Assembly (NCBI GenBank): GCA_943735955.1
Contig: OX030961.1
Coordinates: forward strand, 3,474,920-3,538,919
DNA length: 64,000 nt
Direction: 5' to 3'
Origin: Piscicola geometra
Taxonomy: Eukaryota > Annelida > Clitellata > Hirudinida > Piscicolidae
The notes beneath the pieces were generated by a model, which was not told where the DNA came from, ran no database searches, and saw only the letters and a program-made list of their open reading frames with translations. Shown piece by piece: positions 51,954-64,000 of this stretch (positions within the stretch are counted from its first letter, which is position 1; the number at the start of each line of letters is the position of its first letter). The position numbers and the translations under genes are program-made.

Positions 51954-54900
51954 GTATCATCAATTTAAAAGTATAAATGCCGAATCATTTAAAGGCGATA
52001 ATATAAAGACGTGCTTTTCTGATTTTCTTAGCTACTATCTTTAAATACGTGTATATTTCTCAAGTATTAAAAAGTTAATAATGATTTCCAACTAATTAGA
52101 CAAATTTCCTCATAGGATTAGTAAAAACTACATCCTAGACAGAATTTAGAAGGCTTTTACTCAAAATATAATTTATTTCCAGCAAACGCCTATTATTCTG
52201 CTGAGGGAAGGGACTGACACAAGCCAGGGCAAACCTCAACTCATCAGCAACATCAATGCCTGCCAAGCAATCGTCGATGCAGTCCGAACCACCCTAGGTC
52301 CCAGAGGAATGGACAAGCTTGTGGTCGACAACCATGGTATGTTGACAAGCTTTTACTGATAGATGAATATCAAATATATTTCAAATAATATTCTTCGACA
52401 TTAAATGATTTTCTAATAAATATTTCAAGTAACATAAAATCATTAGTTAGTATTAATAAACATTTCTTAAAAATCATTTTTTCAGGTAAGGCGACCATCT
52501 CAAACGACGGAGCGACCATCATGAAGCTGCTTGACGTGGTTCATCCTGCTGCCAAGACTCTTGTCGAGATCGCCAAGTCACAAGATGCTGAGGTGCCATT
52601 TAAAAAAGACTTCTTTTTTATTTGAAACTAATGTTCATTTTATTATACTCATGCTCTTTTCTATTTAATTATAGTACAGTTTTTATAAATTATTAGATTA
52701 GGATTTTTATAAATTACCAAAATTTTTCCAGGTGGGCGATGGAACAACGAGTGTGGTGTTGTTGGCTGGAGAGTTCTTGAAGCTGAGCAAGTCCTTCATC
52801 GAGGAGGGCGTTCATCCACAAATAATCATCAGAGCCTTCCGTAGAGCAACCACCTTGGTAGTTTATGTTTCAAAAATAATAGTAAAAATTTTTATTTTTT
52901 ATTTTAATTTTCATTAAATTAGATAATTTTTAAAGTTCAATAATTTATAAATTTATATGCTTTCATTCCAAACATTATTTATTTTATTCATATGAATATG
53001 TAATTTTAAAAATTGTATGTTGAACATCAGGCTTGCAACAAGATCAAGGAGATTGCAGTCCAGATCAAGGACTCGTCCATGGCGTTAGTTCCATTCATAA
53101 CATTTAAAATTCTCCTCAAACACATTCCGTAAATATTTTTATTCAAAAAATATATCTTTATTCATTTGCACCACCACCACCATCATCATACATTCGCTCA
53201 ACTAGGCAAAAATGACTTTTCAACCCAACCACCCTTACCAAGCCTTTGTTGCTTGCCTTGGTATTATATATACACATAATCATCTTCATCACCATCACCA
53301 CCCACCCACCATCAATCCACCTGCAGTGACCACAAGCAACTACTCAAGAGGTGTGCTGCCACCTCACTGAGCTCCAAACTGGTGGCCCAGCAGAAAGACT
53401 TCTTTGCGGACATGGTGGTCGAAGCGGTCACGTCATTGGACGAACTCTTGCCCTTGGACATGATTGGCGTCAAGAAGGTCAACGGAGGAGCTCTGGAGGT
53501 TAGTGGGGTGTTTGGCATTTTATTATATTTATTATCATCATCATGGTTTATACTATGCAAGTCTGAATTATTATTTATCATCACTATCATTATCAAAATC
53601 ACTACCCCCAAAATCATCATCATAACCCCAACCCTCAAAATTTTACTACAACCACCATCACCCCCACAACCAACCATAACCACGTCGACCAACAGGACTC
53701 TCAGCTAGTGCATGGCGTGGCGTTCAAGAAGACATTCAGCTACGCGGGCTTCGAGATGCAGCCCAAGTGCTACACCGAGCCGAAGATCGCCCTCCTCAAC
53801 ATCGAGTTGGAACTCAAGGCCGAGAAGGACAACGCCGAGATCAGGGTCGAGTCTGTGCAGGTTGTCATTGCTTTGGTGTTTGGGGCGAGGGGTTTGAGTG
53901 GTTGGTTGGTATGCAGGGTGTTTAAAGGGTGAATTCGGTCTGGGCTTTCTTAACCATGCTGCTATTATCGCCAATGACACCATTATAACCACAAACTGCT
54001 TTCATCATCATCGTCATCACCAACATAAATGACATCATCATCTCAACCTCCACCACCATCATCATCATCACCATCACCACAGGAGTACCAAGCGGTGGTC
54101 GACGCGGAGTGGAGCATCCTGTACGACAAGCTCGAGAAGCTGCACCTGAGTGGCGCCAAGGTGGTCCTCTCGAAGCTGCCCATCGGCGACGTGGCCACCC
54201 AGTACTTCGCTGACCGGTTGGTCTTGGTCTTGGGGCGCTAATAGTGATGTGTGTAGGTTGTGGTTAGTAGGTGGAAAGGGGGATGCGTGGTTGATTTTTA
54301 AGGAATGGGGAAAGATATTATTTAACGTATTTGAATTAAAATTATTAAATAATTTGTCACTATTCTATATTCTTTTCACGCATATTTTTGACTCCCCTTA
54401 CCTCCAACCCTAACCCTAACTCATTGTCTACCCTCCGAGAACCAACCAAGCCTAACCCCCAACACCACAGTGACATGTTCTGTGCAGGCAGGGTGACCGA
54501 AGAGGACCTCAAGCGCACGATGTACGCGTGCGGAGGCTCGATCCAGTCGTCCGTGTCTGCCCTCACCGAGGCGGTGCTCGGCACTTGCGCTGTCTTCGAG
54601 GAGAAGCAGATCGGAGGCGAGAGGTTCGTTCGCAATGCATTCATGATAATCACTGCGTTTTTCAAAAAACTTTGATCGAATCCGATAGCCTCATCACAAT
54701 TTCTAGTTTCCACTGACTTGTATTCATTGGCTCACAAAAATTCAAGTAGTCTTATAACTCGATTGGCTGTACGCCATTAATAATAATTATACTCGTAGTT
54801 GTATTGTATTGTATAACACCCTATAGGTAAAACCTATCTATATAACAACCCTTCTTCTCTCATCCCCACCATAGATACAACTCATCTATACAACCCCCCC

Positions 54901-57897
54901 TCCACGCCACCGTCTTCACAGGTACAACCTCTTCAAGGGCTGTCCCAAGTCGAAGACGTGCACGCTGATCCTGAGGGGCGGTGCTGAGCAGTTCATCGAG
55001 GAGACCGAGAGGTCGCTCCATGACGCCATCATGATCGTCAGGAGGACCATCAAGAACGACGCCGTTGTTGCTGGTGCGTGTGTGGGTGGAGTTGTTGGTT
55101 GGTTGGTTGTTTTGTTGTTGTCAGGGCTCGCGCTGTCGAGGGCCACCGGGGCCAATGGCCCCACTTTTTCAAAATTGGCACGAAAGAATCCTGATTGGTC
55201 CCAATAAATTTTTATATTTTTTATCCAAATTTTATTTCCGATTTTTTTGGTTAGATTTTTAGATGTTTCTTTGTCTAAAAAAATGTCGCGGGAAGAAGTT
55301 GTTATTGAAAAGTTGAGCCAATCAAAATTAGCCTCGTGTTTTAATCCGGTCATTCGCGTGCAGACTATATCAATCTATCTAATTCAGGAAAGCATTGCTG
55401 ACTTGTTGCCTTCAGAGCTTATACAAAAACTAACACATTTTTCTAAATTTAGTTTTATGTTAGACGAATCTACAGATGTTTCGGTGTCAAAAAATTTAAT
55501 AATTTATATAAAAATTTTAGAAAGTGATTGTTTTGGTACAGTTTTACCTGTAACACACTTTTTGGGCATATCAAGTTTAGATGGCGCAAATGCCCAATCT
55601 ATTCATTCTAAAGTGTGTGAGGTTCTTTTAAGAAAAAATATAGATATTAGTCATTTATGCGGTTTAAGTACTGACAGGGCATCGGTCATGGTGGGACACA
55701 AGTCAGGGGTCGAAGCAAGATTGAAACAGCATATACCTGGCCTCCTTGCTACACACTGCATTGCTCACAGATTAGCTTTGAGCTGTAGCAGCAGTGCTGA
55801 TTCAATTGCTTATTTGGTTAAATTTCAAGATATTTTAAATTATATTTTTCACTACTTTAGAAACTCTCCTAAAAACATGTCTAAACTAAATTCAGTCTAT
55901 TTTTATGTCACAATTCCTACGGTTCAAAGAAGTCTACCACACGCGTTGGTTGAGCTTTGAAGGTTCTGTAGATGCAATGGTCAAAAACTTTCCTATTCTT
56001 GTTTCTTTGTTCTTGGAAGAAAAGTCAGGAAAATCTTTAAGTCTTTATAAACCAATAACAACCTTCAAGTTTTTGTACTTTGCTCACTTTTTGTGTGATG
56101 TGCTCAAGCCTATTTCTATATTGTCCAAAATGTTCCAAAAGAAGGACTTGGCTTATTCTAAGATTGCACCCCAGACTTAGGAGTACGTGTTAAAAACTAA
56201 GTCAGGCCCCATGATGCAGAAGTTTTTAAAGCTTATACCTGAAATTCCAAAGCCTGATGAATTTGGTCTGTGTCTTTTTGATTATGAAGGTCACACTATT
56301 CGAGACAGTGTGAAACAGAGAACTGAAGCTGAGTCTGTATGCGGGAAGTTCGTTGAAAGCATGATAAAAAGCCTCAATAGTAGGTTTGCAGACAACGATG
56401 ATGGGTCTGTATTAACAGCAATGAACCATTTTTTCGATTCAAGTATTTCAGTTTCCGAAATACACTCAGACATAGAAAGAGTATCTGAGTACCTAGAGGC
56501 TGAGGGTATCGAGAGCTCACAACGTGAACTACTCAGCTTCGCCAACTTCACTCGAGCCAGCCATAGCTCTGGTAATAAGTCAGTCACTGACATAAAATCT
56601 ACAACTAATTTGGCCATTAAAAGTTCTAATTCCTATCCAGCATCAGCGGAAGCTGCCAAACGATTGTTACTATCGCCAGTATCAACTGTAGAGTGTGAAA
56701 GAGGATTCAGTAGACAAAACTTAATAAAATCTGACTTAAGAAAGAGTATAAATATAAAAAATGTAGAAAATTTAATGAATATCGCTATTGAAGGTAAAGA
56801 AGTAAAAGAAATAGACTTTAAATGTATTTACAAACTTTGGGCGAATAAGAAACAACTCAGAATAATGAATTAACAATTATATCAGTTTGAATATGCATAA
56901 ACAAGTTTATTTTAACATTAAATTTATGTTTGTCTAAAAGATTCTCTATAAACTATAGCTATAATCCGTGTTTTTAACTTGTGATAAATAAATTAAATTT
57001 TTTCTTCATTGTCTTAAAAAAAGATTTAACGTTCACTTTATACAAATAAAACTAAAAATTAGAATAATTATGAAACGAAGAAGACACTCTCTTTGTAGAG
57101 GGGTTTTATTGATTTGAAGCCCACTAGGAGCTTATTAAGGGTGAGTTTAAAAATAAATAAGAGCGCATTATACATGGGACTTTAAAAAAAAATTGGCCCC
57201 ACAAAATTATGACCCAGCGCGGGCCCTGGTTGTATTTTTTTGTATGGTGCTTGGTTGTGATTTGGTCGTGTTACAGTAATTGGTTGGTGTTTTTTTGTGT
57301 TGCATGTTGTGTGGGAGGGGTTGATTGGGGATGTGTGTTGTATTACATGGTGCTTGATGAGTTATTGGGTTGTTTAAATTTTTAGTTTTGTATGAAATAA
57401 TATCTTTATTGTATTAGTGAATTTGCTTAATTATTCAAAATATCAAAATATAAATGATTTAATTGAGATGATACTAATTCCCAGGCGGTGGAGCCATCGA
57501 GATGGAGCTGAGCAAGTACCTGCGTGACTACGCGAGGACCGTGCCAGGCAAGGAGCAACTGCTGATCAGCTGCATGGCGAAGGCGCTAGAAGTGATTCCA
57601 CGCCAGTTGTGCGACAATGCAGGCTTCGACGCGACCAACGTCCTGAATAAGCTGCGTCAGAAGCACGCGCAAGGCGGCAAGTGGTTCGGAGTCGACATCA
57701 TGAGCGAGGGCATCAGTGACAACTTCGAGGCGTGCGTCTGGGAGCCGTCGTTGGTGAAGATCAACGCTTTGACCGCAGCCTCTGAAGCCGCGTGTCTCGT
57801 TCTGTCGGTCGATGAGACCATCCAGAACCCCAAGTCGACCACTGACGGTCCCTCTGGAGGCGGTGGTGGCAGAGGCCGTGGCAGACCGAGGTTCTAG
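51951..57897 (+). CDS. CCT7: T-complex protein 1 subunit eta (chaperonin CCT7)
   Basis: Subunit of the cytosolic TRiC/CCT chaperonin, which folds actin, tubulin and other proteins with ATP. Exons: 51951-51953 (ATG only, tentative), 52183-52336, 52486-52592, 52732-52857, 53031-53083, 53327-53498, 53696-53860, 54083-54216, 54471-54623, 54922-55073, 57485-57897. All phases fit; with the one-codon first exon the protein is 543 aa, the same length as human CCT7. Group II signatures: [30 protein letters not shown] at 90-95 (ATP site) and GGGAIE at 407-412. Subunit-specific eta features are [30 protein letters not shown] and the Gly/Arg-rich tail GRGRGRPRF. Intron 10 (55074-57484) carries a hAT element. 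Several introns end in CAC/CAT runs. Confidence 0.95.
55122..57228 (+). mobile_element. hAT DNA transposon in CCT7 intron 10
   Basis: A 2107-bp element with 14-bp terminal inverted repeats, CAGGGCTCGCGCTG at the left and CAGGGCCCGCGCTG (complement) at the right, one mismatch. The flanking 8-mers GTTGTTGT (55114-55121) and GTTGTATT (57229-57236) match at 6 of 8, consistent with an aged hAT target duplication. Both ends also carry a GGCCCCAC subterminal motif. It lies in the same orientation as CCT7 and holds a broken transposase. Confidence 0.88.
55247..56873 (+). pseudogene. Broken hAT transposase
   Basis: Three open segments (55247-55960, 55905-56180, 56187-56873) together cover a hAT-type transposase of the ZMYM/C17orf113-like branch. 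The first has the [10 protein letters not shown] catalytic-core motif and [11 protein letters not shown]. The last ends with the hAT C-terminal dimerisation motif ([35 protein letters not shown]). One frameshift falls near 55905-55960 and a TAG stop at 56178-56180, so no intact enzyme is made. No BED zinc finger is visible at the N-terminus. Confidence 0.88.
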
Positions 57898-58793
57898 GGT
57901 TATGTCACCCATAGGGATCACTACTAAGAGCATGCTTCCCGGAATATTCTGGTATGGAATGTTGCGATCTTGATGGATCGTTGACATTATTATTATTATT
58001 TTAAAGCTTTCCACTTTTATTTTTTATTATTAGCTTTTTTCTACAAAACCATTTCGTTTCTATTTCTATGGTATCGACTGCGTGTTGAAGTCAATAAATT
58101 ATCAAATAGTCTTTGGAATACATATATGGAATTCTAAGAATCTTTGGCTATAACTTGATAATAATTGTTATAGTTATAGTGGCGTATAACCCGAACGAGC
58201 TTCTAGGCCACTTAGGCTGTAAATTTCATTTGCGCCAATGAGCTACTAGCAAATCGGTTGCACTCAATTACCAAACTTTTTAATCGAAAAATACATAGTT
58301 TGCTCTTGTAAAATGTATAATTTTATTTTTGTGTAAGAAATTCTTACTAAGTACAATGTTCGAAATAAAAAAACTAATTATTATAATTAAACGCATGAAA
58401 AATGACATTTAGATACACGTTGTTTATATATCGAATTTTAGCTCCCCAACGATTTCACAATTCAATCTTTTCTGTATACGCCTATTTTATTAAAATTGTT
58501 TAACATAGTAAGATTTTATATAATAAGAATTATTTATACATAATGACCCAAGCGTTAGATTCTAAAATTAATGATTTATTTAGGTAAGTCTTACACTGTA
58601 AGACTTCTGTGGTAGGAATATGGAGAAGACTAAAAAATCTGCTAAACCACTAAAAAGAGAAAAATTAGTAAGATATGATTTTTCAATTGATCTGTTATTT
58701 CAATATCCGAGAACTTGAAAATCGCAAACTAAATTATTAATTTGACCATGGTTTGTAATTAAAAAAATAATAAACTGAAATTTTATTTTGCAG
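57898..58793 (+). other. CCT7 3' flank and intergenic DNA
   Basis: AATAAA at 58093-58098 is the likely CCT7 polyadenylation signal, about 200 bases past the stop. The remainder to 58793 is AT-rich, with no coding exon recognised. The start of the next gene, or its first intron, should lie here. Confidence 0.5.

Positions 58794-64000
<5,207 letters not shown>

Noticed and set aside
54404..54420. AACCCTAACCCTAAC, telomere-like
   Set aside because: Only two to three units inside a C/A-rich CCT7 intron. Not a telomeric tract.

Overview
This is a metazoan nuclear window from a bilaterian invertebrate. It is AT-rich, its genes are intron-dense with GT-AG and a few apparent GC-AG introns, and it carries much simple-sequence DNA, hAT-type transposons and a tRNA-derived SINE. 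I cannot fix the phylum from sequence alone. The AT-richness with CA, CAT and CAC microsatellites would fit an annelid or another lophotrochozoan, but that is only a guess. Exon models were built by hand from conserved protein motifs, splice consensus and reading phase.

Layout: 1-9700 is gene-free AT-rich DNA with one tRNA-derived SINE (about 5173-5425). A large minus-strand gene (20425 to 9701, 27 coding exons, 1697 codons) encodes a secreted ADAMTS metalloprotease with signal peptide, propeptide, HEIGH zinc motif, disintegrin-like module, seven thrombospondin repeats, spacer and a terminal PLAC domain. A ~1 kb 27-bp minisatellite sits in the intron that cuts the zinc motif. 20.4-34.3 kb is a long intergenic stretch with higher-GC patches. 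34360-36402 is the last exon of a NET-family (Noc/Elbow/Nlz/TLP-1; ZNF503/703) zinc-finger regulator. 36.4-47.1 kb is gene-poor, with a SINE-like tail and a pure (GGT)71 array.

From 47 kb on, housekeeping genes are packed: a DHHC palmitoyltransferase of the ZDHHC3/7/21 type (+), APRT (-, complete, 182 aa), CCT7 (+, complete, 543 aa with a proposed 3-nt initiator exon) and a DIDO1/PHF3-type transcription-elongation gene (+, running off the right edge). APRT and CCT7 are head to head across about 0.5 kb. An APRT intron holds a hAT MITE with a perfect 8-bp target duplication. A CCT7 intron holds a decayed 2.1-kb hAT element.

The genes do not form one pathway: nucleotide salvage, cytosolic protein folding, membrane-protein palmitoylation, chromatin/transcription, pattern formation and matrix proteolysis are all represented. 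The recurring oddities are non-canonical GC donors and microsatellite DNA used as the 3' end of introns.
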